This document shows, in pieces, positions 37,145 to 47,867 of a stretch of 64,000 bases of DNA. The stretch's first letter is position 1. The number at the start of each line of letters is the position of its first letter. The translations under genes were made by a program, and so were the position numbers. The DNA comes from Saccharospirillum impatiens DSM 12546 (lineage in GTDB: Bacteria > Pseudomonadota > Gammaproteobacteria > Pseudomonadales > Natronospirillaceae). The notes below the pieces were generated by a model. The model searched no databases and was not told the origin of the DNA. It was given only the letters and a program-made list of their open reading frames with translations. The DNA is taken from assembly GCF_000423605.1 (NCBI RefSeq), contig NZ_AUIH01000002.1, forward strand, positions 1 through 64,000. Reading direction: 5' to 3'.

Positions 37145-39742
37145 TTCGGTGCGATGATGGCCTTCAATGGTTCCGAATGGCCGCGTCAAAACGATCAGGC
37201 GCGGCAACAAGGTCAGTGATCCAAGCAACGCGACCGCCATCGCCAGTGCGGTTAGCAAACCAAAATAGAGGGTAGGCCGAAAATTGGACATCATCAGAAT
37301 GGAAAAGCCCAGAATGATGGTCAGCGAGGTATAGAACATCGCCTTACCAATGGTGTTATGGCTGCGTGACAGCGCCCGAACGTAGTCGCCATCTTTGGCA
37401 AACTCACGTTTATACCGGACCAGATAATGAATGGTATTGTCGACCGCCATACCAATGGTGATGCTGGCAATAGTAATGGTCATCATATCCAGGGGGATGC
37501 CGAACCAACCCATTATGCCCAGCACAAAGGTCGCGGCCAGTATATTTGGCGCCATGGCCAGCAAACTGAGTTTAAAACTGCGAAACAAAATCATAAACAT
37601 CAGCAGTATGCCCATGAAGACAATACCCAACGTCAGAATCTGGGAGCCAAAGAGGCTTTGCAGCATATTGTTGTACAATACCATCATGCCAGTCAGCTGA
37701 ATCTGGCCCGGTTCAAACCCCAATTCATCCATTGCCTCGCGCTCAATCCGCTCAAGAAAAGCGTCACGCTTCAAGCCGTCCATCGAATCCAGAATGCGGA
37801 CGTTCAACCTCGCCTGGTTGTGCTCAACCGAAACATAGGGGTCAATCACCAGATCGCGAAACTCGCTGGGGATAACGGTATACAGCAACGCCAACTGAAC
37901 ATTCGTTAACGGTTCATCGTCATTGAACCCTTCAGCGATTTCGATCATCGTCGCCAGTGACAACACCTTACCGGTCTCCGGCTGCTCATCCAAATAGCGA
38001 TGCAGCGCCTTGATTCGCGCTACTTTGGACTGGGTGTACCAATATTTTTCCGGATCTTCTTCCGCTCCAAAATCGTCGCTAAAACTGCCTACCGAGGCAC
38101 TCCCACCGCCAAAACCTTCGTCTACAAAGCCGTCGTCTTCAGCAAACCCTTCATCGACAAAGCCTTCATTCGTAACACCGTCAGATGCTTCACTGGCCGA
38201 GCGGGAACTGGAGTCCGGTACCGGGGTGTCTTCAAAATTAATCAGCACTTCCAAGGGCGTGGTGCCGCCCAATCGTTCATCGATAACGGTCATCCCCTGG
38301 TAGATGTCCGTGCTCTGATCGAAATAGTCGATAAAGCTGTTTTCAACCACCAGCCGGGTCACGCCCACCACCGTAAACGCGGCCAGCGCCAGGCTGGCTA
38401 CCAGCACGGCATTGCCGGATTTCAAAGTAATGCGGGCAAGCAAACGGGTGGTCTTGCCACCGGATGCCTTTTCCGCCGTGCGTTGATCTTTTCCAGCCAG
38501 CAACAACAGAACCGGGAACAGCGAAAACGTCACCAGAAAAGCGCAGGCGATGCCCAGTGACATCATCCAGCCGAAGTTAATCACCGGGCGAATACCACTG
38601 AATAGCAGCGACATAAACGCCACGCCTGTGGTCAGGGCCATATACAGGCAGGGCACAGCGATGCGTTTGACAGCAGTCATCACCAGTTGAGCCTGATCCC
38701 AGTCGTGATGCTTGCGCAACAGCTCGCGGTACCGAACGATCAGATGAATGGACATCGACAGCGTCAGAATCAGCAACAGGGAAATAAAATTGCTGGAAAT
38801 TACCGTCACCGGCCATCGGCCCAGTCCCAAAATGCCCAGCATGGTCACTACCACTGCGCCACAACAGAGTAGCGGCATGATTACCCAGCGCGGCTGCCTG
38901 AAAATCACGGTCAGTGTGGCGATCAGCAAAAACAATACGCCCAGTCCGAAAGTGATCAGGTCATTGCGTACGAAGGTAATGATATCGTCGGCAATCATCG
39001 GCACTCCGCCCAGAAACAACTGAGCATCATCCTGGTGCTGTGCCATCACCTCCCGCACAGAAGCAATGGTTTCGTGGACCATGGCCGCCCGCCGGTCACT
39101 CTGCTGACCCAGCATTTCATCAACCCGGTTCAGGTCTGCCTGGATCGACTCGCTCACCGGTCCGCCGGAACGAGACTGCTCGGATAACGATTCCTGCAAC
39201 GTCAATAGTTGTTCGCGAGTCGTGTCGCGGGGCAGATTGATCTGCAATGCTGTGGTGTTCTCTTCAAGGTTAAGCAACAAATTAACGTAGAGAGGGCTGT
39301 TGGCCAGCTCGGTCCGCGCCATGGCGACATCCGTTTCCGGGTCTTCCAACGTCTTGATATTGGACACAAGCTCGGTCATTGGCACGGGGGGGTTGGACAA
39401 CAGCGGCACGTCAAGCACCGTCAGTACCGACTCAACCCCGCCGATCTGACGCAAATCATCACGCAGGGATTCAAGTCCGGCCAGAGAGGCATCGGAAAAC
39501 AGCGTTGTCGGTGGCGTATAGGTCATCACCAGGAAATCCTGAGCCCCATAGCGCTCAGCGGTTTCACGGAACAGGGCAAGATCTTCGTCATCTTCCAGCA
39601 GCAGCGCTTCGGCAGATGCATCAAGACTGAAGTGACGGGCCTGTGTCGCCAGCAGACCAACCACCAGCACCAGACCAAGCAAAACCCAGAGGGTGTACCC
39701 TGTTAAAATGCGCTGATAAAGCGCCCACATACGTTGGCCCAT
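37139..39742 (-). CDS. RND superfamily exporter (MMPL type)
   Basis: Large inner-membrane transporter of 867 residues, with two repeats of one helix, a periplasmic domain and a group of five or six helices, including a sterol-sensing-like set (ILTLSMSIHLIVRYREL; ASITIGMAVDNTIHYLVRYK). Families of this kind export lipids or hopanoids; the substrate here is unknown. The second periplasmic domain carries an acidic, Ser/Gly-rich insert of about 60 residues with repeated VDEGF units. ATG at 39742 has GGGAG seven nt upstream; the frame to 39781 is not needed. Confidence 0.88.
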   Translation of the reverse strand: MGQRMWALYQRILTGYTLWVLLGLVLVVGLLATQARHFSLDASAEALLLEDDEDLALFRETAERYGAQDFLVMTYTPPTTLFSDASLAGLESLRDDLRQIGGVESVLTVLDVPLLSNPPVPMTELVSNIKTLEDPETDVAMARTELANSPLYVNLLLNLEENTTALQINLPRDTTREQLLTLQESLSEQSRSGGPVSESIQADLNRVDEMLGQQSDRRAAMVHETIASVREVMAQHQDDAQLFLGGVPMIADDIITFVRNDLITFGLGVLFLLIATLTVIFRQPRWVIMPLLCCGAVVVTMLGILGLGRWPVTVISSNFISLLLILTLSMSIHLIVRYRELLRKHHDWDQAQLVMTAVKRIAVPCLYMALTTGVAFMSLLFSGIRPVINFGWMMSLGIACAFLVTFSLFPVLLLLAGKDQRTAEKASGGKTTRLLARITLKSGNAVLVASLALAAFTVVGVTRLVVENSFIDYFDQSTDIYQGMTVIDERLGGTTPLEVLINFEDTPVPDSSSRSASEASDGVTNEGFVDEGFAEDDGFVDEGFGGGSASVGSFSDDFGAEEDPEKYWYTQSKVARIKALHRYLDEQPETGKVLSLATMIEIAEGFNDDEPLTNVQLALLYTVIPSEFRDLVIDPYVSVEHNQARLNVRILDSMDGLKRDAFLERIEREAMDELGFEPGQIQLTGMMVLYNNMLQSLFGSQILTLGIVFMGILLMFMILFRSFKLSLLAMAPNILAATFVLGIMGWFGIPLDMMTITIASITIGMAVDNTIHYLVRYKREFAKDGDYVRALSRSHNTIGKAMFYTSLTIILGFSILMMSNFRPTLYFGLLTALAMAVALLGSLTLLPRLIVLTRPFGTIEGHHRTED

Positions 39743-39796
39743 ATCAGGCTCCCTGTCGATGATCCAAGCAGATGTCGGCAAGTGCCTCTTCTGGCT

Positions 39797-40249
39797 TCAC
39801 AGCCAACGACGCACCCGCTGACAATAGGCGGTGTAAGACTGCCCGTGTCGTTCAAGCAATCGCTTTTCTTCCGGCCGGACAAAGAGCTGGTGTAAGGCAA
39901 ATACAAAGACCGGTAAAACAACCCAGGATGACAGCGTACCCACCCAGATGGCCAGGCCCGCTGCAATCATTATCTGACCGAGATACATGGGGTTTCTACT
40001 GAGCCGGTACAACCCACGCTCAACCAGAGGACCCTGGACATTGCCGAACTCCACCGAGGCACCGGCGCGTTGCAGTTCCCGGTCAGCGACCAGATTCAGC
40101 CCTGCCCCCAGAACAACGGGGACCAGGCCGACAAAATTCCACGGATACGGGAACAGCAAGGCCAGAGGCTTGATAAAATGCAGTGAAAAAATGGCCAGCA
40201 TGACCAGCAGACCGAGCGCCGGAGGTAAAAAAGGCGGCTTGTGAGACAT
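39797..40249 (-). CDS. Isoprenylcysteine methyltransferase-like membrane protein
   Basis: Small integral-membrane protein (150 aa) with about four helices and the ICMT/PEMT-type signature: GPLVERGLYRLSRNPMYLGQ followed by hydrophobic helices and the RPEEKRLLERHGQSYTAYCQ end typical of SAM-binding members. Bacteria have no prenylated CaaX proteins, so substrate is unknown; a lipid or small molecule is possible. The gene ends 54 nt before the RND exporter on the same strand and may be cotranscribed with it. Confidence 0.82.
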   Translation of the reverse strand: MSHKPPFLPPALGLLVMLAIFSLHFIKPLALLFPYPWNFVGLVPVVLGAGLNLVADRELQRAGASVEFGNVQGPLVERGLYRLSRNPMYLGQIMIAAGLAIWVGTLSSWVVLPVFVFALHQLFVRPEEKRLLERHGQSYTAYCQRVRRWL

Positions 40250-40374
40250 GAAACACCACTTATAACAGATTCAAAGCCCATTACAGGCACGATTTGGTAT
40301 TCGGATCACGTCTGACCAGAACGTAGCCCAGTGTAGAGGCCCTAGCTCCCCGATACAGCCGTCGAAAGTCACCT

Positions 40375-40992
40375 TTATTGACTCAGCTGAAAGGACGCCG
40401 CTTCCTCGCTGCATCTCTGATAACAGTGACAATCGGTCAGGTGGTCCATAACCAGGCCGGTTGCCTGCATAAACGCATAGCAGATGGTCGGTCCAACAAA
40501 GTTGAACCCCCGGTGCTTCAGTGCTTTGGACATGGCCCGGCTGTCGGTCGTTTCTGTAGGCACCTGAGCCAGCTCCGACCAGTGGTTGATCAGTGGCCGG
40601 TTACCGACAAAACCCCACAAAAACGGAGCAAACTCTTCACCCGCTTCACGCATGGCAACGTAGGCGCGAGCATTACGGATCACCGACTGAATTTTAAGGC
40701 GGTTGCGTACAATACCGGAGTCACCCATCAGGCGGTCAACATCGGCGTCGGTGTAGTGGGTTAACGCGTCGGGGTCAAAATTGGCAAAGGCAGCTTCGTA
40801 GCCCGTTTGTTTGCGCAGAATAGTGATCCAGCTCAACCCGGCTTGCTGCCCATCCAGACACAACTTGGCAAATAACGATTGTCCATCCGCCACCGGACGA
40901 CCCCAGACCTGATCGTGATAAGCCTGATACAACGAATCCTGACCACACCAGCCACATCGGTTCAGCGTCACGGAATGTTCATTTTCAACCAA
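40375..40992 (-). CDS. tag: DNA-3-methyladenine glycosylase I
   Basis: Removes 3-methyladenine from alkylated DNA. The Tag family zinc ligands are visible: NRCGWCG at the N-terminus, YHDQVWGRP, and the C-terminal DHLTDCHCYQRC. The central GLSWITILRKQTGYEAAFAN and GFNFVGPTICYAFMQATGLV are diagnostic. The start is probably TTG at 40992, with GGGAG seven nt upstream, giving 205 residues. An 11-base G run (41051-41061) lies in its upstream region. Confidence 0.94.
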   Translation of the reverse strand: MVENEHSVTLNRCGWCGQDSLYQAYHDQVWGRPVADGQSLFAKLCLDGQQAGLSWITILRKQTGYEAAFANFDPDALTHYTDADVDRLMGDSGIVRNRLKIQSVIRNARAYVAMREAGEEFAPFLWGFVGNRPLINHWSELAQVPTETTDSRAMSKALKHRGFNFVGPTICYAFMQATGLVMDHLTDCHCYQRCSEEAASFQLSQ

Positions 40993-41050
40993 TTGTCATC
41001 TCCCTGGACCATAAAATGAGCCCATTTCGAAGTGCTGCCGGGCATTCAGA

Positions 41051-41061
41051 GGGGGGGGGGG
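41051..41061. repeat. Homopolymer G tract (11 bases)
   Basis: Eleven consecutive G residues lie between the proB stop (41084) and the tag start (40992), about 60 nt upstream of tag. Tracts of this length change length by slippage in many bacteria and are also prone to sequencing error. Confidence 0.9.
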
Positions 41062-41083
41062 TAATGCAAAACACGAGAGGTCA

Positions 41084-42217
41084 TTACAACAGCACCAGAT
41101 TATCCCGGTGCACCAGCTCAGGTTCGTCGACGAACCCCAGAATCGACTCAAAGGTAGCCGACGGCTGACGACACAGGCGGATCGCGTCGTCCCGGTCGTA
41201 ATTAACCAGACCACGCCCGATGGCGACGCCCTGTTCAGACACCAGTGAAACACATTCACCCCGGCGAAACAGCCCCTTGGCATCGGTCACGCCCACCGCC
41301 AGCAGGCTTTTTCCCTGCTCGGTTAACGCACGCACCGCACCGGCATCCAACACCAGTTCTCCCCGGGTCTGTAATTGACCCGCCAGCCATTGCTTACGCG
41401 CCGCAAGAGGCTCAAGGTCAGGTGTCAGCTGGGTGCCCAGCGCCTCACCCTGACGTATCCGGGTTAACACATTGTCGTTGCGCCCCCCTGCAATAATCGT
41501 CACCGCGCCACTGCGCGATGCCAGGCTGGCAGCCCGAACCTTGGTCGCCATACCACCGCGCCCCAATTCACCACCACCCGTCGCCATTTGCCGCAACGCC
41601 GGGTCGCTGGCCGATGCCTGACTGATCAGTCGGGCATCCGGGTTGGACCGGGGATCTGCGCTGTAAAGACCATCCTGGTCGGTCAGCAGAATCAGAGCAT
41701 CTGCCTCAACCAGGTTCGCCACCAGAGCACCCAGGGTATCGTTGTCGCCGAACCGAATTTCGTCGGTCACAACCGTGTCGTTTTCATTAACGATCGGAAT
41801 CACCGGCAGCGGCAACAAGGCACGCAATGTACTGCGTGCGTTCAGATAACGGCGCCGGTCAGACAGATCTTCGTGGGTTAGCAGGATCTGAGCGGTGTGC
41901 AAATGGTGATGCTGAAACAGATCTTCATAAGTCTGCACCAGCTTGGTCTGTCCAACCGCTGCCGCTGCCTGCAGCAACTCCATTGATTCAGGCCGGCGAC
42001 TCCAGCCCAGGCGATGCATGCCCGCCGCAACAGCCCCTGAAGACACCAGAATCAACTCAACACCACTGGCCCGCAACGCCGCCATCTGGTCAACCCATTG
42101 ACGAATGCGAACCACATCGAGGCCGCGGCCATCATCAGTCAGCAACGCCGACCCGATTTTGACTACCCAGCGCTGCCCCGCCGTTATGGCCGGATGTCTA
42201 ACCAAGCCTTCAGACAC
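41084..42217 (-). CDS. proB: Glutamate 5-kinase
   Basis: First enzyme of proline synthesis, phosphorylating glutamate; feedback-inhibited by proline in most bacteria. An amino-acid-kinase domain ([59 protein letters not shown]) is followed by a C-terminal PUA domain ([12 protein letters not shown] on). The GTG at 42217 has AAGGA seven nt upstream and is preferred to TTG at 42235; 377 residues. It follows obgE in the usual order. Confidence 0.95.
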   Translation of the reverse strand: MSEGLVRHPAITAGQRWVVKIGSALLTDDGRGLDVVRIRQWVDQMAALRASGVELILVSSGAVAAGMHRLGWSRRPESMELLQAAAAVGQTKLVQTYEDLFQHHHLHTAQILLTHEDLSDRRRYLNARSTLRALLPLPVIPIVNENDTVVTDEIRFGDNDTLGALVANLVEADALILLTDQDGLYSADPRSNPDARLISQASASDPALRQMATGGGELGRGGMATKVRAASLASRSGAVTIIAGGRNDNVLTRIRQGEALGTQLTPDLEPLAARKQWLAGQLQTRGELVLDAGAVRALTEQGKSLLAVGVTDAKGLFRRGECVSLVSEQGVAIGRGLVNYDRDDAIRLCRQPSATFESILGFVDEPELVHRDNLVLL

Positions 42218-42302
42218 ACCTGCTTCCTTTTTCAATCTGCCGTAAACTCCGATTCACCCTGCCTCACAACCGGCATTGTCCGAAATCAAACGCCCGACAG
42301 GA

Positions 42303-43535
<1,233 letters not shown>

Positions 43536-43603
43536 TCACCTGAACCGGCCCCGAAAATTGGGTTGTTTGCTCGGTGGCTATTGCCACAAAGCGTCAATAT
43601 AGC

Positions 43604-43615
43604 ATTTGTACAAAT
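43604..43615. promoter_or_regulatory. Perfect 12-bp palindrome upstream of obgE
   Basis: ATTTGTACAAAT is an exact palindrome lying 99 nt upstream of the obgE start. On the minus strand it is followed by TATATTGACG, a possible but weak promoter region. It could be an operator. The surrounding 43506-43650 holds no gene. Confidence 0.4.
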
Positions 43616-43694
43616 CGCACAGACTCCTGGCATTGGAGCAATGGTTAGAACTCAAGTTTCGACGTTCGGGTTGCCTTCGAGGCACTGGCCCGCA

Positions 43695-43814
43695 CCGGAT
43701 ACCGGGTGTGCCCCTGTGGGGTCGGGCGGAATGCCGCCCACTCATCCATCCATGGAGCCTAGACCGCAGCATCCTTGCTGCGGACTACCCCACAGGGGCA
43801 CACCCGGCACCCGG
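43695..43814 (-). repeat. Long palindromic repeat, copy C
   Basis: Arms 43695-43722 and 43787-43814 (28 bp) differ from perfect complementarity at two positions. Two inner hairpins are perfect: 43724-43739 (GGGCGG / CCGCCC) and 43764-43783 (CCGCAGCA / TGCTGCGG). The element is itself nested in a 17-bp inverted repeat, 43652-43668 and 43830-43846, with one mismatch. It shares 52 identical bases with copy B, reversed, and the CCTAGACCGCAGCATCC segment with copy A. Confidence 0.87.
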
Positions 43815-43886
43815 CGCTAGTCACTTCAACGAACGCCGAAACTTGACTTCTAAATCCATATCCGCGGCTTAAGCAACCACGACCCC

Positions 43887-44021
43887 AAGTGCCGGTGGCT
43901 GGGTAGGCCTGTCCGGGGAAGTCTGAGGCATGGATGCCGAAGCCTAGGCCCCATGGACGGGTTTACGCCGAGCGATGTGTCGCACCACCCGTCCAGGCCT
44001 ACCCGGCTGCCGGCACGACTT
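43887..44021 (+). repeat. Long palindromic repeat, copy D
   Basis: Arms about 43887-43918 and 43988-44021 are complementary over about 28 positions with several mismatches. An inner hairpin GGCAT-GG-ATGCC is at 43927-43938. The core CCTAGGCCCCATGGACGG matches the reverse of copy A. It lies opposite in orientation to copy C, giving the second divergent pair, and ends 30 nt before the rpmA terminator. Confidence 0.82.
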
Positions 44022-44050
44022 CTGCCACTGGACAACATAAAGCCATCCAT

Positions 44051-44078
44051 AAAAAAAGCCCTGCAGGGCAGGGCTTTT
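44051..44078 (-). terminator. Rho-independent terminator of rplU-rpmA
   Basis: AAAAGCCCTGC (44054-44064) and GCAGGGCTTTT (44068-44078) form a perfect 11-bp stem with a 3-nt loop; on the minus strand it is followed by a T run (complement of 44051-44057). It lies 22 nt after the rpmA stop, so the ribosomal protein transcript ends before obgE. Confidence 0.95.
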
Positions 44079-44099
44079 CAGAGTGTGTCAACGTGCCAA

Positions 44100-44354
44100 T
44101 CAGGCAACGATGTTCACAAACTTGCGGCTATGCTCGCCCTTGGTAACAAATTCGACCTTTCCGTCTGCCTTGGCAAACAGGGTGTGGTCTTTACCGATAC
44201 CAACGTTGGCGCCAGCGTGAAAACGCGTACCGCGTTGACGGATAATGATGGAACCGGCTGTGACAGTCTGACCGCCGAAAGCTTTTACGCCAAGGCGTTT
44301 GCTCTGGGAATCGCGACCGTTACGAGTACTACCACCTGCTTTCTTGTGAGCCAT
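44100..44354 (-). CDS. rpmA: 50S ribosomal protein L27
   Basis: Ribosomal protein reaching the peptidyl transferase centre with its N-terminus. The 84 residues begin [20 protein letters not shown], so there is no cleavable extension of the Firmicute kind, and continue with the conserved [20 protein letters not shown]. It follows rplU by 12 nt in the same transcript. Confidence 0.98.
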   Translation of the reverse strand: MAHKKAGGSTRNGRDSQSKRLGVKAFGGQTVTAGSIIIRQRGTRFHAGANVGIGKDHTLFAKADGKVEFVTKGEHSRKFVNIVA

Positions 44355-44366
44355 GGTTTCTCTCCG

Positions 44367-44678
44367 TTATGCTGAAATACCAGTGATTTTAACTTCAGTG
44401 AACCACTGACGGTGGCCCATTTGCTTCATGTGGTGCTTACGACGCTTGAACTTCAGGATCTTCACTTTCTTGTGACGACCGTGAGCAACCACCTCAGCAG
44501 TTACCTTGGCACCGCTAACAACGGGAGCGCCAATGTTCACTTTCTCACCGTTAACCACCAACAGGATTTTATCAAAATCAATGCTAGCACCGGTCTCGGC
44601 TTCAATTTTCTCCAGCTTCAGCGTCTCGCCTTCGCTGACGCGGTACTGCTTACCACCACTTACGATTACAGCGTACAT
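44367..44678 (-). CDS. rplU: 50S ribosomal protein L21
   Basis: Ribosomal protein binding 23S rRNA. From the ATG at 44678 ([20 protein letters not shown]) the product is 103 residues, standard length, and shows the C-terminal signature [26 protein letters not shown] six nt upstream supports this start over one four codons earlier. The gap 44679-44936 is shared with divergent ispB; a leftward promoter was not fixed with confidence. Confidence 0.98.
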   Translation of the reverse strand: MYAVIVSGGKQYRVSEGETLKLEKIEAETGASIDFDKILLVVNGEKVNIGAPVVSGAKVTAEVVAHGRHKKVKILKFKRRKHHMKQMGHRQWFTEVKITGISA

Positions 44679-44874
44679 GTATCTCTCCAATGATTAAAAC
44701 CAAGACGACCCGCAGCGGTTCATTTCTTAACCTGTGTCTAAAGGCAACGCCTACGCTGGGAGCACCCTATAACAGGGAATGAAGCAGGTCGATCAGGGCG
44801 CGAAATGATACGGATTTCCACGCCCGGAAGCAACCCCCAATCAGCCATGATAAGCCGGAGCAGGCCAGCGGTTC

Positions 44875-44903
44875 TTGACACGGCCGCAGGGGCTACCTAG
44901 CAT
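44875..44903 (+). promoter_or_regulatory. ispB promoter
   Basis: A perfect TTGACA (44875-44880) with a 17-nt spacer and TAGCAT (44898-44903), 33 nt before the ispB ATG. Confidence 0.75.
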
Positions 44904-44936
44904 CGCCCGCTGGCGTTTATCACAAAGACCCCCCGC

Positions 44937-45905
44937 ATGGATCAAAAAGCTGTATTTGCCACCGTCAGTCAGGAGTTCGAGGCGGTCAACCAAACCATAT
45001 TGTCTCAGCTGGAATCCCGCGTGCCGCTGGTTGAAAAGATCGCCGACTACATCATCAGCAGCGGTGGCAAGCGGCTGCGTCCGCTGCTCACGCTACTGGC
45101 AGCCGGTGCCTGCGGCGGTATCACTAGCCGCCACTACCAATTGGCCACTGTGATTGAATTCCTGCATACCGCCACTCTGCTGCATGACGATGTGGTCGAT
45201 ACCTCCGACCTTCGGCGCGGTCGACCGACCGCCAATGCGCGCTGGGGTAATGCCCCAAGCGTACTGGTAGGTGACTTTCTGTACGCCCGTGCGTTCGAAT
45301 TACTGGTCGACATAGGCGCCATGCCGGTCATGAACCGCCTTGCGGTTGCGACGCGTACCATCGCCGAAGGTGAAGTGATGCAACTGATGAACGTGCGCAA
45401 CCCGGATGCGACAGAAGCCCAGTACATGGAAGTGATCAAAGGCAAAACCGCCATCCTGTTCCAGGCGTCCAGCGAAACCGCTGCACTGATCAACCAGCAG
45501 TCCGAAGCTGATATCGACAAGCTGGCCGCCTACGGATTGAATCTCGGTCTGGCGTTCCAACTCATTGACGACGTACTCGACTATGACGGCAATACGGAAG
45601 CACTGGGCAAAAACGTCGGCGATGATCTGGCAGAGGGTAAACCCACCCTGCCCCTGATTCACGCCATGCAGCACGCCAGCGCAAACGATGCTCAACTGAT
45701 CCGACAGGCCATTCGCAAAGGCGGCCTTGACGACCTGGAGGCCATCATCGATATAGTGCATCACTGCGGCTCAATCGATTATGTCCGCAACAAGGCGCTC
45801 GCACACGCATCACTGGCACGAGATCAACTGGCCGGCTTTACCGACTCGGTCTATAAAACCGCTCTAATGAGCCTGACCGACATCGCTGTTCAGCGTGACA
45901 CCTGA
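44937..45905 (+). CDS. ispB: Octaprenyl diphosphate synthase
   Basis: Trans-polyprenyl synthase making the side chain of ubiquinone and menaquinone from FPP and IPP. Both aspartate-rich motifs are present: LLHDDVVDTSDLRRGRPT (about residue 84) and LIDDVLDYDG (about residue 212), with GGKRLRP near the N-terminus. Length 322 aa is typical. Product chain length (C40) is inferred from its usual place divergent from rplU. Confidence 0.95.
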   Translation: MDQKAVFATVSQEFEAVNQTILSQLESRVPLVEKIADYIISSGGKRLRPLLTLLAAGACGGITSRHYQLATVIEFLHTATLLHDDVVDTSDLRRGRPTANARWGNAPSVLVGDFLYARAFELLVDIGAMPVMNRLAVATRTIAEGEVMQLMNVRNPDATEAQYMEVIKGKTAILFQASSETAALINQQSEADIDKLAAYGLNLGLAFQLIDDVLDYDGNTEALGKNVGDDLAEGKPTLPLIHAMQHASANDAQLIRQAIRKGGLDDLEAIIDIVHHCGSIDYVRNKALAHASLARDQLAGFTDSVYKTALMSLTDIAVQRDT

Positions 45906-45921
45906 ACCCAGCCAGGGGTGA

Positions 45922-46587
45922 CTACCGATCCGCACCCCGGGCTATCTGGGCGTTGACAAAAGCCTGCAGCGCCAGAAAGTCCATATCCGAGACAAAATTA
46001 AACTCAATACCGTAAGCAGCCATGCTGTTGCTAAGTTCGAACTTGTCGAGCTCGGCTCTGATCCGGCTTTCGATGGTTATAACCCGGGTTACGTGTCCCA
46101 CCGTCACTTTACCCGTCAGTAACAGGGTGTCTCCGGTTTCACCGCAGGGCTGCAGCGTTTCCAGTCGTGCACCGGTTGTAGACAGATCGACTATGGCACC
46201 AAAGGCCCGCTCCTGACCGGGTTGGCTCTGGTTAACTACCGATACCTGAACGTTCGCCAACACTCGCTCAGCTTTGCGAATTTCCCCCGCTTCGACCCGG
46301 TTCGGCCAAGTCAAATGCAGATAGGCCGTTGGTATGGAACACAGATGCTGAACCTGAGTGCGGAAAGCACAGGCGTTTTTGTTGGCAAAAAACCGCAGAA
46401 TAACGGGCTGCTCCTTCCGTACCAGCAAGTGCCGTCCATCTCCTACGACGGGGGTGGTCACTAACACAGAACGACCCTGAATGTGGCCAATCAACTGGCA
46501 GTTGTAGCGCTTCTCGTCGCCGGCAATCTCCAGCTTCATACCAAGGCCGACGGGCAACCGCAATGACGGGTAATCAACACTGGCCAT
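45922..46587 (-). CDS. PilZ-domain protein, YcgR-like
   Basis: Probable cyclic-di-GMP effector. An N-terminal YcgR-type domain (about residues 10-105) is followed by a PilZ domain with the ligand motifs RKAERVLANVQV (an R-x-x-x-R motif) and DLSTTGARL (D/N-x-S-x-x-G). In E. coli YcgR acts as a flagellar brake, but no motility gene is near. The ATG at 46587 has AAGGAAG upstream, giving 221 residues. It converges on ispB. Confidence 0.85.
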   Translation of the reverse strand: MASVDYPSLRLPVGLGMKLEIAGDEKRYNCQLIGHIQGRSVLVTTPVVGDGRHLLVRKEQPVILRFFANKNACAFRTQVQHLCSIPTAYLHLTWPNRVEAGEIRKAERVLANVQVSVVNQSQPGQERAFGAIVDLSTTGARLETLQPCGETGDTLLLTGKVTVGHVTRVITIESRIRAELDKFELSNSMAAYGIEFNFVSDMDFLALQAFVNAQIARGADR

Positions 46588-46664
46588 GGCCAGACTTCCT
46601 TCCATTAGACCGACAAGAAAGGCTCTGGGAGCCTGTCTGGCGGTTCAGTTTGCACCAACTGCGG

Positions 46665-47867
46665 CTACTTGAACGGCAACTGTTCTCGCGTTGACTCTAT
46701 CAATTCACGCAATTGTCGCTCGTTCAATGCCGCGCCATTAGACAGCCAGGGTTCCCAGAAATCACGGGATGGCATTAAACGGTCATCGGTCGCTGGCCGA
46801 AAACCTTTACGTGTTTGTGCATCGATGCGCCGCAAGTAGCCCAACATCTCCAGCCCGGCAACGTTGGCGACCATGTCTTCGGCGCTGAATCCGGAACTGC
46901 GCGTTTCCGCGTCCGACCACTCTTTGTAGGTCGCCAATTCCAGCGCCGCGTCCGGATTCATTTGCGTACCCAGCCACATCGCCAGGGTATAGTGCCGCGC
47001 CAGATCATAACGCCCATGCAACGTCAGCCGCTGACCGGGCATACGCGGCAAATCAACGCCGGGCCTCATTCCCGAAACCGAGCCAAGGGTCGCATAGGAC
47101 AGCGCACCGAAGACAGCACTGCCATCCTGATTGAAATCCAGGTTTGGTCTCTCAGCCAGCGCTATCAACAGGTCTCGCAACGGAATCCGCTGTCGGCCAT
47201 CAGCGATAAAAAATTCACGGACCCACTCGACTTCTTCAACCAGGCGCTCACGTTGACCCGAACCCGACCAGAACGGGGCAAAATCATTAAGCCAGCCGGT
47301 TAACTCAGGATCTGTCCATTCTGTTGAAAATGTCAGGCTGCCATCACCCATCTCAATAACAGGGCTCAATGTCTGCCAAAGTTGCTCGGCATCGCGGACC
47401 GCCGACACCTCTGCGAGACGCTCATTGATGCGACTCACAATCCAGCCAGGCATGGCAACGCCACTGATCCAGAAACGCTGCAACCGAAAAGGCTCGTCTG
47501 GCGACCAGGTCAGTTGTAACGGTAAAAATCGATCCAGCCAACGGGTTGGGTACCAGGCTTCCAATTGCAAAGCATCCGGCGTAATGCGCGCCCTGAACTG
47601 CGTATGAGTTAATACAGCCTGGGTGGAAGCCAGGAGAATGGCGAGTTTTTGCACGTCATCCTGCTGCACCGACAGTGCTACAGTTTGCCCTGACTCCAGC
47701 CTGGCCGGATGGTAATCATCCAGCCATTGACGGTACTTGCTCAGGTCAGAGAAAGGAATGATTGTTCGGGGTGCACTGCTGCCTGGCACGGTCACCAGCC
47801 AGAACAGCAAAAACAGTAACAGCGCGAGGAGCAGACCCCCCAAGCCCAAACCCCGCAGCCACCTCAC
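46665..47867 (-). CDS. Unknown membrane-anchored protein
   Basis: I do not recognise this 400-residue protein. It starts with one strong hydrophobic helix (GLLLALLLFLLFWLVTVPGS), predicting an N-terminal inner-membrane anchor with the rest in the periplasm. The remainder has mixed alpha/beta character, many tryptophans and an orderly C-terminal helical part ending in LRELIESTREQLPFK. Two-domain lipid-transfer (AsmA-like) architecture is a guess only. GTG at 47867 overlaps the RmlD-like stop (GTGA), so the two proteins are made together. The gap 46588-46664 is empty. Confidence 0.75.
   Translation of the reverse strand: MRWLRGLGLGGLLLALLLFLLFWLVTVPGSSAPRTIIPFSDLSKYRQWLDDYHPARLESGQTVALSVQQDDVQKLAILLASTQAVLTHTQFRARITPDALQLEAWYPTRWLDRFLPLQLTWSPDEPFRLQRFWISGVAMPGWIVSRINERLAEVSAVRDAEQLWQTLSPVIEMGDGSLTFSTEWTDPELTGWLNDFAPFWSGSGQRERLVEEVEWVREFFIADGRQRIPLRDLLIALAERPNLDFNQDGSAVFGALSYATLGSVSGMRPGVDLPRMPGQRLTLHGRYDLARHYTLAMWLGTQMNPDAALELATYKEWSDAETRSSGFSAEDMVANVAGLEMLGYLRRIDAQTRKGFRPATDDRLMPSRDFWEPWLSNGAALNERQLRELIESTREQLPFK

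Noticed and set aside
43606-43872. Open reading frame over repeat C
   Set aside because: Translated repeat DNA with no ribosome site; DNA-level palindrome structure explains the conservation.
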